A stretch of 64,000 nt of DNA from Hermatobates lingyangjiaoensis (Eukaryota > Arthropoda > Insecta > Hemiptera > Hermatobatidae). Position numbers and translations under genes: made by a program. Where the stretch lies: contig JAPFBL010000035.1 of NCBI GenBank assembly GCA_026182355.1, forward strand, positions 1,755,501-1,819,500, given 5' to 3'. Under the pieces are notes generated by a model. It was given only the letters and a program-made list of their open reading frames with translations. It did no database searches and had not been told where the DNA came from. This document shows, piece by piece, positions 62,201 through 64,000 of the stretch. Positions within the stretch are counted from its first letter, which is position 1, and each line of letters begins with the position of its first letter.

Positions 62201-63366
62201 AAAAGCATGAATGATCAATCGATCATAAGATCAATTCATTTTTTGAAATTGATTCTGTGTTTGAATTCTAAAACACATCTTTTGTTTTGTATTACATGGT
62301 TTATATCCATAATTCATAAAACACATGTGTATAGGTTGTGTGTGTTTTATGGATATATAGACATACGTGTCTATAGCACAGAATATAGTTGATATCAGTA
62401 TATGGTTGAGGTCAGTATTGACCATATTTAAACTTCCCATGTGGATATCTTCATATTGACACTAGTAAGTTTAATTGATCCCCCTTAGCATTAATCTGCT
62501 CCTTAGAGAACCAATTCCTAGGGGCCGATATTGGTTCAAGAGTGGATACCTTACAGTCTCTGGTAGCAGAACTAGATAAAATCAGTCCAACTACCGAAAA
62601 CGTCTTGCAGAAGAGTTTGGAATAAGTGCAGATTCATAGAATAGAAGTAGAACTTACTCGCAACGTAAATACAGAGTTGAAACAAAAAAATGCAGGAAAC
62701 TCCAGGGTTGGAAACTCTGCGTTTTCCTAGATATCAACAGTGCCAATGAAAGGCAACTTGGTAAAAGATGCATTTGCTCAGGCTTTTTAAAGTGTAGAAA
62801 ATGTTAAATTAATCTAACCACAGCCTCATGGAGTAAAGAAAGAAGCGCAAAACTATCTGATAAAATAAAATGGGATAGTCTATTAGCTGGACCAAGTAGT
62901 CGCAGCTTCTGACGATTAACTTGTCCATCTATATTCACCTCAAGCTGTTCTTCCATTCTTGGATTGTCCTTTGTACGGAACGAAACAATTTGTGTGGACC
63001 ATTTAAAGCCAATCACATTCAAGACGAAGAATATTGTGAACTATCAAAAAGTTCTCCTCTACTGGTTAGTGATATCACTCAAATGACTACAGGTAATGGT
63101 GTGAGTTTGTTAGTCAGTAAGTAGAGAGGCGTTGGATCGAATATAATCACCTAGAATGAATATATATATGACTGGTAATGTTACAGTACGGAGTGATCGA
63201 AGCGCTGCCAGTCCCACTGCTCCCCCACAGCAGTGCCATCAAGGAGGTAGAGGAGTTGCAACCATTCTTCTCAGCCCTCAGCAGTGGTCTCTACACCCGG
63301 CTGTCCGTGGCCCAGCTCGAGCACAATCTTCAGCTCCACTTCCTCGACCCCCTCCCTCCTAAATAG
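2020..63366 (+). CDS. DOP1: DOP1/Dopey orthologue, 5'-partial, about 30 exons
   Basis: Large peripheral membrane protein of the Dopey family. From family knowledge, it forms a complex with MON2 on Golgi/TGN and endosomal membranes and acts in endosome-to-Golgi traffic, linked to P4-ATPase flippases. Thirty exons were joined by hand; every junction keeps frame and the total is 5949 nt, about 1982 residues plus stop. The Dopey N domain covers about residues 1-290 (VLQSNVKFPVIPRR, LVGFPMHNSHM, RRDMSLNR). The C-terminal conserved part covers about 1550-1982 (EQTTWLRRN, RKAWKKDALELLLDPAFFQM, YRWAFVG). The first 40 or so residues of the family are not found, so the start codon is upstream. The length is a little under vertebrate DOP1 (about 2,300-2,460), mostly through shorter variable middle segments. 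Exons are clearly GC-richer than the introns. The gene assignment is near certain; individual splice sites are predictions. Confidence 0.96.
3456..3621 (+). CDS. DOP1: DOP1 exon, Dopey N domain
   Basis: The T-rich acceptor ends tttag at 3455. The exon reads GLFPLFGYAAMKVRP and LLQLYETHFVPLG, then GILSGLEQSSDHFAR. The frame joins with the single base carried from the previous exon. The donor is GT at 3622 and two bases (AG) are carried on. Confidence 0.93.
3764..4330 (+). repeat. Intronic polypyrimidine (TC-rich) tract
   Basis: About 550 bp with almost only C and T on the sense strand (imperfect CTCT/TTCC/CTTC units). It produces long open frames on both strands of Ser/Leu/Phe or Arg/Glu composition, which are not genes. 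It ends more than 500 bp before the next acceptor. Confidence 0.8.
4891..5256 (+). CDS. DOP1: DOP1 exon, core of Dopey N domain
   Basis: The most recognisable exon. It contains RLPAISFILSHF, TNIETMVIGL and SSVLVQRSALDLLLVGFPMH, and ends with RRDMSLNR. Flanked by acceptor tgttgtttag and donor gtacga. Length 366 nt; two bases are carried to the next exon, which begins by completing the second arginine of the RR pair. Confidence 0.96.
5257..8318. other. 3.1-kb DOP1 intron
   Basis: AT-rich, with short poly-A/T runs and an (AAT)n stretch near 5836. No coding similarity. A hairpin-motif element remnant lies at about 7128-7168. Nothing else recognised. Confidence 0.6.
8319..8454 (+). CDS. DOP1: DOP1 exon, end of Dopey N domain
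   Basis: Encodes RRLYSWLLGS, then a variable stretch to MLVE. The acceptor ctgtccag at 8311-8318 and donor gttagt restore phase 0. The RLYSWLLG motif continues directly from RRDMSLNR in family members, which confirms the 3-kb intron between. Confidence 0.93.
8831..8957. repeat. Short fold-back (MITE-like) element
   Basis: 127 bp with about 36-bp inverted arms: gttaaaatatcggttcg at the left against cggttgattt/cgttattttaac at the right, with a few mismatches. An inner hairpin ctcccatct...agatgggag sits at 8882-8909. No coding capacity. Confidence 0.7.
9875..10011 (+). CDS. DOP1: DOP1 exon
   Basis: Encodes AINVVLDNAIG then LKPYKLLWTLLDKHEIG and ends LFQVFR. The LKP...LLDKPEIG pattern is typical of Dopey just after the N domain. 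Acceptor tttcag at 9869-9874, donor gtaatc at 10012; ends with two bases of an Arg codon. Confidence 0.92.
10161..10353. repeat. Fold-back element
   Basis: 193 bp with about 65-bp imperfect inverted arms: tcatattattatacgaatcc on the left, ttataatatga on the right, including the blocks cgtaaatagttgttg and its complement caacaact...catttacg, and accggtttt/aaaccggtt. Confidence 0.7.
11047..11211. repeat. Fold-back element with nested hairpin
   Basis: 165 bp. About 60-bp arms (aatgatgaaaccacaatatg on the left; catattgtggtttgatcatt on the right) enclose a second perfect 14-bp hairpin, gtcaaaaacccaac/gttgggtttttgac, at 11121-11149. A diverged copy of the right end recurs at about 31315-31352. Confidence 0.75.
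11275..11510 (-). repeat. SINE family copy
   Basis: Contains gattctacatcggaagtc, gagtacctgtta and gggactgacagcttt blocks of the family consensus in the same order as 17525-17755 and 58435-58735. The tRNA-like head is not clear here. Confidence 0.6.
11644..11860 (+). CDS. DOP1: DOP1 exon
   Basis: Completes an Arg codon, then LLYLSYSDDAAGNSG and SLEPRFLWTYLGQLI, ending SIPPSVTE. Acceptor gtgcag at 11638-11643, donor gtaaat at 11861. Exits in phase 0. Confidence 0.92.
12324..13251 (+). mobile_element. mariner-type element, internally deleted
   Basis: 928 bp between near-identical terminal inverted repeats (left CGAGGTGTGTAAATAAAGTA; the right end is the complement with one or two differences) and flanked by TA on both sides (12322-12323, 13252-13253), the mariner target duplication. 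It carries a broken transposase gene. Full mariners are about 1.3 kb, so roughly 350-400 bp are missing. It sits inside a GGTATA-like short repeat. Confidence 0.93.
12514..13192 (+). pseudogene. mariner transposase remnant
   Basis: Begins MSDLKVEQRCAIKFCF. A frameshift near 12565 leads to the helix-turn-helix part (FEKLQEAYGERVLSRAQVFR, EDEPRSGRPP, LNLNHTSVHHIL). After DQKDLRKG near 12910 the frame breaks and resumes at KGKEFLASKNIPVAPQ, then YSPDLSPCDFFLFPRLK and a normal C-terminus ending at TAA after GDNITL. The catalytic segment with the first two aspartates of DD34D is deleted; the third (SPDLSPCD) remains. It cannot be active. Confidence 0.92.
14745..14775 (+). repeat. (TTA)n microsatellite
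   Basis: Run of TTA/TTG triplets in the intron before the 14935 exon. Confidence 0.6.
14935..15409 (+). CDS. DOP1: DOP1 exon (longest)
   Basis: 475 nt, phase 0 entry. Alpha-helical, leucine-rich coding sequence including FCAKLLTRVQPAVVAAA and QSFYVDLLRGLLG, then a Pro/Ser-rich stretch. The acceptor ends gtag at 14934; donor gtaaac at 15410. One base is carried forward. Far GC-richer than the surrounding intron. Confidence 0.9.
16419..16528 (+). CDS. DOP1: DOP1 exon with GTCAGT donor
   Basis: Encodes GVEETVPEWLEILIVAACWD then SPDRIKFTSITTLLGL. WLEILIV and the following thread match the family. The donor is GT at 16529 in the context gtcagt, unusual for C at +3. This end gives phase 0 and joins cleanly to VTLCRTAESLV in the next exon. 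Confidence 0.88.
16695..16829 (+). CDS. DOP1: DOP1 exon
   Basis: Reads VTLCRTAESLV, then PVLIVPLLNPRHLSYIECQT and QVFQ. The PLL.PRHL.YIE..T.VFQ signature is strongly conserved in Dopey proteins. Acceptor gttacag at 16688-16694, donor gtaagc at 16830; length 135 nt. The intron before it is only 166 nt. Confidence 0.94.
17480..17755 (-). repeat. SINE copy with tRNA-like head
   Basis: On the minus strand the head reads ggatagctaagtgcctg (A-box like) and, further on, ccggggttcaatacccac (B-box like), followed by the family body (complement of gagtacctgacatcttacag, gattctacatgg). It is the clearest sign that the family is tRNA-derived. Confidence 0.75.
19680..19915 (+). CDS. DOP1: DOP1 exon
   Basis: Encodes QVTDWLSWKLREE, CAELLHQLHSAVP and DRLVALWHLGREI, where the LWHL box is a family landmark, and ends DIFSE. 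Acceptor tgcctgcag at 19671-19679; donor gtatgt at 19916. Two bases are carried over an 89-nt intron. Confidence 0.9.
20005..20368 (+). CDS. DOP1: DOP1 exon
   Basis: Completes a Glu codon, then MLRILELLREEDEGLRLKAV, WLEHALLRGDIPRILDPQLL and a charged, Ser-rich tail ending RSKSDMK. The W(L)..ALLR.DI.RIL.P.L pattern fits the family. Acceptor tttttccag at 19996-20004, donor gtaatc at 20369. Confidence 0.92.
20671..20955 (+). CDS. DOP1: DOP1 exon, acidic low-complexity segment
   Basis: 285 nt, phase 0 at both ends. Encodes a Ser/Asp/Glu-rich, likely disordered linker (around EDDLDEST-type composition) with a short helical end DDIIADLIDRVTFLSGD. Acceptor atttttccag at 20661-20670, donor gtataa at 20956. 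Being symmetric in phase it could be skipped without a frameshift. Confidence 0.85.
20956..23051. other. 2.1-kb DOP1 intron
   Basis: AT-rich. It holds a TC-rich stretch (21470-21555) and a run of about 16 C at 22912-22928. No coding match. Confidence 0.55.
23052..23257 (+). CDS. DOP1: DOP1 exon ending at a GC donor
   Basis: Encodes VSKEMVAKHLTQSLG, VLHTLHTLTAILAAA and ends PVGSR. The acceptor ends gtag at 23051. The only donor that keeps the frame to the next exon is CAG followed by gcaaga at 23258, a GC-AG intron. GC content is very high relative to the flanks. Confidence 0.86.
23681..23740 (+). mobile_element. Helitron-like 5' end
   Basis: After an A, the sequence tctatatataaagttcgaga followed by gtttgtttgtttgtttgttc resembles the 5' ends of insect non-autonomous Helitrons. 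No matching CTAG-type 3' end was found nearby, so it is a fragment or the call is wrong. Confidence 0.4.
23818..24190 (+). repeat. Three-unit tandem repeat, period about 130 bp
   Basis: Units start near 23820, 23951 and 24084. Each opens with gga.ccagggtagc and contains gccgatgacagta, followed by a long AT-rich tail. The GC-rich 45-bp heads are better conserved than the tails. Confidence 0.8.
25342..25534 (+). CDS. DOP1: DOP1 exon
   Basis: Starts by completing Arg, then SNIITLVTQQYKSLLVQ, NPMYLEVVLTTCLFFLSSYY and HIESAAQ. The MYLEVL...CL.F..SYYP segment is conserved in the family. Acceptor attttttcag at 25332-25341, donor gtaact at 25535; exits in phase 0. Confidence 0.92.
25535..27558. other. 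2.0-kb DOP1 intron
   Basis: AT-rich, with a (TA)n run at 26177-26194 and hairpin-motif sequences near 26064-26100 and 26228-26262. The open frame at 26850-27080 on the minus strand has no recognised similarity. Confidence 0.55.
27559..27830 (+). CDS. DOP1: DOP1 exon
   Basis: Reads VRISSCRLLCSIAEGL, VTLVQGSGTGLASYLTVL, then VARVVLHTTITTLA and ends YTLVLHLVR. The helical pattern continues from the previous exon as in other Dopey proteins. Acceptor ttctgtcag at 27550-27558, donor gtgtga at 27831. Followed by the shortest intron, 74 nt. Confidence 0.91.
27905..28052 (+). CDS. DOP1: DOP1 exon (3' end ambiguous)
   Basis: Completes Arg, then LLKALIVLEYEISLRSKEA, PPDLRYVPGKPIPQQPLF and IAC. Acceptor ctgttgcag at 27896-27904. 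Two in-frame donors exist: gtcagt at 28053 (preferred, because PLFIAC joined to LQRALE matches family spacing) and gtggat at 28104, which would add 17 residues. Confidence 0.82.
28720..28970 (+). repeat. Dispersed repeat, copy 1
   Basis: Starts around the hairpin motif (ctaatgatggcagagagtcg) and runs through aagtgattagtgcaatttac to aatatttgagacattataac and ggcaactgcatgag. A diverged copy lies at 31360-31520 in the same orientation. Confidence 0.6.
29080..29530. mobile_element. hAT-type MITE with intact 8-bp target duplication
   Basis: 451 bp. The left end is CAGTGTTTCCCAAACTTTTT; the right end is the complement of CAGTGCTTCCCAAAGTGGGC. The 8-bp direct repeat GTTTAAAG flanks both sides (29072-29079 and 29531-29538). 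The interior is AT-rich and non-coding, with GC-rich subterminal ends. Length, TIR and 8-bp duplication fit a non-autonomous hAT element. Confidence 0.92.
30577..30761 (+). CDS. DOP1: DOP1 exon
   Basis: Encodes LQRALENESEMRPIQ, GHWAALVNSCLHYFG and TVIRQICSNIVAL. Acceptor aacag at 30572-30576; a second in-frame AG at 30582 would drop two residues. Donor gtgagt at 30762. The HW..LV.S.L.Y.G and QIC.N motifs are family features. Confidence 0.9.
31360..31520 (+). repeat. Dispersed repeat, copy 2
   Basis: Shares tataagtgag, tttacttctttg, caatatttgacacattatag and the ggt aactg...tttttta blocks with the copy at 28786-28960. It is preceded by a fragment (31315-31352) matching the end of the fold-back element at 11047-11211. 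Confidence 0.6.
31887..32100 (+). CDS. DOP1: DOP1 exon
   Basis: Completes Lys, then FPVDYTISELEALTVLCHHC and LLSTPPP, then a Pro/Ser/Ala-rich linker ending SLRDN. The DYTI..LE..T.LCH.CLL pattern matches Dopey. Acceptor gcgcag at 31881-31886; donor gtttgt at 32101 (weak). Exits in phase 0. Confidence 0.89.
32306..32433 (+). CDS. DOP1: DOP1 exon
   Basis: Encodes KNPKAKDNVKWQ, then FFPKIISSVAVLWQALVTAK. Conserved in Dopey as a short helical block after the linker. Acceptor gtttaacag at 32297-32305, donor gtgagt at 32434; two bases (AA) are carried to the next exon. Confidence 0.89.
33333..34517 (+). mobile_element. Old mariner relic
   Basis: About 1.18 kb. The ends are imperfect inverted repeats (left gggatattaataatttagag; the complement of the right reads gggactttcaaaaattagag), with TA before the left end. 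Inside are degraded transposase blocks on the + strand: SDEQRSGW near 33635, ISVGRVHKVLNN near 33760, a HDETSF catalytic-D box near 33918, QASAGKIMITFFG near 34010 and SDLAPSSFYFYG near 34270. Many stops and frameshifts. Much older than the 12324 element. Confidence 0.85.
34902..35064 (+). CDS. DOP1: DOP1 exon
   Basis: Completes Lys, then EGDSSSVGSARVVRQQVL, DLLGPIITHHSSSFLAAMAI and VWRERRLPNS. The Q.LL.PI...H...FL.A.A.VW..R block is a family signature. Acceptor ggttgcag at 34894-34901, donor gtacct at 35065. Confidence 0.92.
35257..35382 (+). CDS. DOP1: DOP1 exon
   Basis: 126 nt, phase 0 at both ends. Encodes LPVVNEDQAVLVQLLIGTKA and SLVQNVHQVIKQP. Acceptor ctgtttcag at 35248-35256, donor gtattc at 35383. 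Reads on naturally to EIGVEVNLLELF of the next exon. Confidence 0.89.
35594..35700. repeat. Fold-back element related to the 11047 element
   Basis: aatatttcaactggtaacgg on the left is the near-complement of ctaaccggttgaaatatc on the right, about 75 bp apart. The arm resembles the tttcaaccgtaacaag arm at 11092-11106. Confidence 0.6.
36237..36458 (+). CDS. DOP1: DOP1 exon
   Basis: Encodes LLELFCQYAMQTDLSSWPSL, LLLKDGPQFSAPSQFLLF and DRKDIKDMQDITTK. The ending is the family's DLQ(E/D)ITQK block that precedes the EQTTWLRR exon. Acceptor ctcacag at 36230-36236, donor gttttag at 36459. Confidence 0.91.
38005..38125 (+). CDS. DOP1: DOP1 exon (short, correct frame hidden)
   Basis: In the frame starting at 38005 it reads LVECLTTVA then GACLEQTTWLRRNLAVREED, the invariant Dopey box. 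A longer open frame over the same bases is out of frame and meaningless. Acceptor gtctag at 37999-38004. The donor gtcagt at 38126 leaves one base, which fits both the 50661 exon and the possible 45576 cassette; gtgtca at 38124 would not fit. Confidence 0.9.
38990..39300 (-). repeat. SINE copy
   Basis: Contains atttggcgtccat, gattctacatcgggggtgg, the gtcctctcccg block and, at the head, the minus-strand B-box-like gggattcaagtttc with caagacctctgccaccagg-type A-box context. Orientation as in all other copies. Confidence 0.65.
39535..39708. repeat. Fold-back element with perfect 50-bp arms
   Basis: 39535-39584 (agggtaaatctaatgaaatg...) is the exact reverse complement of 39659-39708 (...catttcattagatttaccct), 50 of 50 bases. 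The 74-nt spacer carries the hairpin motif (minus strand: CTGAGGA, then GAACAC-tac-GTGTTC, then GAAACGCG). Confidence 0.9.
41311..41378. repeat. Small inverted repeat
   Basis: attacctccatattgtga and the later ataatatggaggtaat are complementary, with an internal aggaggtaatatgg direct copy. About 65 bp in all. Confidence 0.55.
41451..41598 (+). repeat. Tandem repeat, 50 bp x 3
   Basis: Units start at exactly 41451, 41501 and 41551 with catgat(t/c)ta(t/c)c, then ggacgaaaaagga and attagagtc. Units 2 and 3 are closer to each other than to unit 1. Confidence 0.85.
44690..44760 (-). repeat. tRNA-like sequence, possibly a second SINE head
   Basis: On the minus strand it reads gcctagtagtagcgagcgtgc (A-box-like region), then gagaggttcaaatcgctgtc (B-box-like). 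No full cloverleaf was drawn. Probably a SINE head rather than a working tRNA. Confidence 0.35.
45576..45779 (+). CDS. Candidate DOP1 cassette exon, Lys-rich
   Basis: 204 nt, a multiple of three, open throughout, with acceptor ccgtag and a perfect donor aaaaaaa|gtaagt at 45780. Its phase (one base in, one base out) exactly fits the flanking DOP1 exons. It encodes an acidic start (VDTDGETLDVDSSLQDE), then a basic stretch (KKSLRKSKLKRVTKRLKQ) and IHLWFIKVFVNEL. I do not recognise this segment from the family. It could be a lineage-specific or alternative exon, or chance. RNA evidence is needed to decide. Confidence 0.38.
46079..46470. mobile_element. MITE-like element with TTATCCGGGCG ends
   Basis: About 392 bp. 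The left end TTATCCGGGCGCATC is matched by the right end GACGCCCGGATAA. CATGTG flanks both sides (46073-46078 and 46472-46477), a likely target duplication of 6 or more bp. The interior is AT-rich and non-coding. Confidence 0.65.
49400..49800 (+). pseudogene. Possible non-LTR retrotransposon RNase H relic
   Basis: Near 49718 the frame reads MIFTDGSVDLKSVKSGDGYV, which resembles the first catalytic-Asp block (TDGS...G.G) of RNase H domains in Jockey/I-type LINEs. The preceding 250 bp contains a broken basic stretch. Short and degraded, so tentative. Confidence 0.45.
49900..50190 (-). repeat. SINE copy with tRNA-like head
   Basis: The minus-strand head reads tatagtttaacgggtaagcg (A-box like) and agattcgaatccaat (B-box like). 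The body holds the complement of gattctacatcgggagtcct and the ccacattac block. A well-preserved copy. Confidence 0.75.
50661..50826 (+). CDS. DOP1: DOP1 exon, conserved C-terminal part
   Basis: Encodes GMISLASHSITSLTILGQLL, VPLLDVVFGSQD and KEKVVALVTNLMYNVTPYLR. The AQxxLAxLLAPLLDVVYxSxEKEKV...PYLRNH region is among the best conserved in Dopey. Acceptor tctgcacag at 50652-50660, donor gtaagt at 50827. Confidence 0.93.
50827..52592. other. 1.8-kb DOP1 intron
   Basis: AT-rich, with a 28-bp tandem repeat at 51533-51602 and, near 52387-52420, a gcggaaacgtaat...aattccccc block also seen at about 16090-16125. No coding match. Confidence 0.55.
51533..51602 (+). repeat. Tandem repeat, 28 bp x 2.5
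   Basis: Units begin at 51533, 51561 and 51589 with taataacaaattaataagtt and are identical as far as they extend. Confidence 0.85.
52593..52804 (+). CDS. DOP1: DOP1 exon, conserved C-terminal part
   Basis: Continues NHT-ARNGNSFWACSRLLA, then RKAWKKDALELLLDPAFFQM and FWRVVIDNLITQDSATF. KAWKK..LELFLDPAFFQM is diagnostic for Dopey. Acceptor gtttacag at 52585-52592, donor gtaatg at 52805, one base carried. Confidence 0.96.
53714..54403 (+). mobile_element. Non-autonomous Helitron-like element
   Basis: The left end tctatatactaattttatga and following tgtttttgtctatatgttc resemble insect Helitron 5' ends. The right end ggcaacgccgggtagatcag followed by ctag|t has the short GC hairpin (ggc-aac-gcc) and terminal CTAG typical of Helitrons. 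About 690 bp, no coding capacity. Confidence 0.6.
54933..55085 (+). CDS. DOP1: DOP1 exon, conserved C-terminal part
   Basis: Completes Asn, then RVSMAQGNGLNLFSSREQEY and LLKRLAFVIFCSEKDQY, HMPEIQ. Matches the family's LF.S.EQE...R...LKRLAF.IF..E.DQY. Acceptor ttgttcag at 54925-54932, donor gtaacc at 55086. Confidence 0.95.
55220..55480 (-). repeat. SINE copy
   Basis: Shares catttgttatttcatg, gattctacatcggaactcct and the aagcatgctt...gtactgaa head region (minus strand) with 58435-58735. Moderately diverged. Confidence 0.6.
55481..55548 (+). repeat. Short AT-rich tandem repeat
   Basis: About 2.5 units of roughly 26 bp built on ttaatatactttaaacatac. Confidence 0.6.
56027..56242. repeat. Fold-back element, about 90-bp arms
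   Basis: aatcgtctttttctgacc through atggatgtgttttaaag on the left is complementary to ctttaaaacacatccatt through ggtcagaaaaggacgatt on the right (about two mismatches in the outer 44 bp). A second complementary block, ctacaattttgaatttt/aaaattcaaaattgtag, lies inside. 216 bp, non-coding. Confidence 0.8.
56506..56701 (+). CDS. DOP1: DOP1 exon, conserved C-terminal part
   Basis: Encodes ERLAEVVKLQLVAPAISSQ, VMLVFSVLLLRMSPHTVLPL and WPNIVSEMVQVLLHME. The Q..L.FRVLLLR.SP..L..LWP...SE..Q pattern is diagnostic. Acceptor ttctttcag at 56497-56505; donor gttatt at 56702 is weak but frame-consistent. Confidence 0.94.
57205..57325 (-). repeat. SINE fragment
   Basis: aagttcattgcagtaggaatc, cctgatgtcgtactggcttg and cagtatcagtact match 58531-58596 almost word for word. 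The head is missing. Confidence 0.65.
57330..57790 (+). repeat. Degenerate tandem array, unit about 50-60 bp
   Basis: At least six diverged units contain (a)aaatctttacatgttatgg followed by ctaat.gtaatgaaatat or tagaagatat blocks, at about 57408, 57497, 57545, 57593, 57650 and 57708. Old and diverged. Confidence 0.55.
58435..58735 (-). repeat. SINE copy next to a DOP1 exon
   Basis: Full order of family blocks: tttatttgacac, gattcttgatcgggagtt, aagttcattagagtaggagt, acaagtacctgacgtcctac, then the head region with caaaggcaagcatgct. It ends about 120 bp before the exon at 58854. Confidence 0.7.
58854..58994 (+). CDS. DOP1: DOP1 exon (47 codons)
   Basis: A short exon. Reads NQMGASMEWGPLNGHMT, then QLQLATAHLLFLCVQL and PPDVLPQFQM, the LELYLAACKFLD...LPPD.LP.FQ region of Dopey. 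Acceptor tgtttcag at 58846-58853, donor gtaatc at 58995. It starts only about 120 nt after an antisense SINE copy. Confidence 0.93.
59557..59690. repeat. Compound hairpin element
   Basis: Two adjacent inverted repeats: 59557-59600 (gtaatattagaagtactag / ctacttctaatattac) and 59597-59656 (accggtcgagcttctctgag / ctcagaaaagctcgaccggt, one mismatch). The hairpin motif follows on the minus strand (TTGAAGA, GGGATCC..GGACCC, GAAACCGG). Confidence 0.8.
60385..60493 (+). CDS. DOP1: DOP1 exon
   Basis: Completes Met, then YRWAFVGTEARNKKSQET and VDFIPHVTRISNLMDAK. YRWAFV is a near-invariant Dopey motif. Acceptor tgtttacag at 60376-60384, donor gtaggg at 60494. Exits in phase 0. Confidence 0.95.
60494..63186. 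other. Last DOP1 intron, 2.7 kb
   Basis: AT-rich. A hairpin-motif sequence lies at about 61552-61600. The 62480-63130 part is slightly more GC-rich with short open frames on both strands, but no recognised domain. Confidence 0.55.
63187..63366 (+). CDS. DOP1: DOP1 last exon with stop codon
   Basis: Encodes YGVIEALPVPLLPHSSAIKE, ELQPFFSALSSGLYTRLS and a C-terminus ending LPPK before TAG at 63364. L.PFF..LS is the family's terminal landmark. Acceptor tgttacag at 63179-63186. Confidence 0.94.
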   Translation, partial: YGVIEALPVPLLPHSSAIKEVEELQPFFSALSSGLYTRLSVAQLEHNLQLHFLDPLPPK

Positions 63367-64000
63367 CCACACTTAAGCCCTCTCCCGCTTCCAGCCTGAC
63401 CCTCTTAAGTCAGTCTTAGGCTCCAGGCCCACTGCTCTTTCGTATATTTACACTCCCCTCCACCTTTACACCCCTTATCTCTGTATTTCTCACTTGTTTT
63501 CGTTTACACTCAAGCACATTCCTACATTTCATTTATATTTTAAATACATTTTCCTATATTTTTTGTGATGATTTCTTAGTCAATTTATTAAAAAGTAAGA
63601 AAGTTTTTAATGATTTTATTCATTTTTAATATAATTTGTTTTATTCCCTTGTTGTTATGATTTGTAAAAATGAAACTGATTGTAACATATTGTACTCGTG
63701 TATATTGACTTACCTAATTATTTTAACTATAATGTATACATTTATGTAAAGAGTTCCTGAGAAAACCCTTCTTGTCAAGGAAGAATAACCGGAGTCATTT
63801 CATCTTTCGAGATTGCTTTCTGACGATATTTATTTTATGTAAACCTAATTTGAAGACATAATTTATCATTATAAAGTTTAATTTCCTTTGGTAACTTTGG
63901 TCTATATTTGGAAAATCTTTTTATAAAGCTTTCTTCATTTTCCCACATGATTGTTTTCTCCATTCTGAGCGTCGTCTTTGCTCTTTTGGCGTGAAGTGAT
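63367..64000 (+). other. DOP1 3' UTR and downstream DNA
   Basis: Pyrimidine-rich for about 150 nt after the stop, then AT-rich. No further open frame of note. A poly(A) signal candidate lies at 63587-63592. Confidence 0.6.
63587..63592 (+). terminator. Candidate poly(A) signal ATTAAA
   Basis: ATTAAA about 220 nt after the DOP1 stop, followed within 80 nt by a T/GT-rich stretch. No AATAAA was seen closer to the stop. A 3' end near 63610 is inferred. Confidence 0.45.

Noticed and set aside
62804..63124. Open frames on both strands in the last intron
   Set aside because: No domain recognised, and DOP1 reads straight from LMDAK to YGVIEAL without them.

Overview
This is a window of animal nuclear DNA, most likely from an insect and possibly a hemipteran. 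The species cannot be fixed from the sequence alone. The evidence is a single gene split into many short GC-rich exons by long AT-rich introns, canonical GT-AG splice sites, and an arthropod-type repeat load: mariner, hAT-type MITE, Helitron-like, tRNA-derived SINE and fold-back elements.

One protein-coding gene on the + strand runs through nearly the whole window: the orthologue of DOP1 (Dopey, DOPEY1/2, yeast Dop1, worm PAD-1). I traced 30 constitutive exons from 2020 to the stop codon at 63364-63366, and the reading frame holds across every junction. They encode about 1982 residues. The roughly 40 N-terminal residues expected in Dopey proteins are missing, so the start codon and promoter lie upstream of the window. 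A phase-compatible extra exon (45576-45779) may be an optional cassette. DOP1 proteins work with MON2 on Golgi/TGN and endosomal membranes, so this is a membrane-trafficking housekeeping gene.

Layout: 1-2019 is intron. 2020-5256 holds three exons of the conserved Dopey N domain. 8319-20955 holds the rest of the N-terminal half; its introns carry a deleted mariner (12324-13251) and fold-back elements. 23052-38125 is the middle, with a hAT-type MITE (29080-29530) and an old mariner relic (33333-34517). 38126-50660 is a 12.5-kb intron full of repeats. 50661-63366 encodes the highly conserved C-terminal part. 63367-64000 is 3' UTR and downstream DNA.

No second confident gene, tRNA, rRNA or CRISPR array was found. 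The introns hold the most unusual material: (i) a recurring motif of the form CTGANGA - one base - variable but self-complementary hairpin - GAAA, seen at about 15 places on both strands and resembling, but not matching, a hammerhead ribozyme core; (ii) about nine copies of a tRNA-headed SINE, all antisense to DOP1; (iii) several inverted-repeat elements, one with perfect 50-bp arms.
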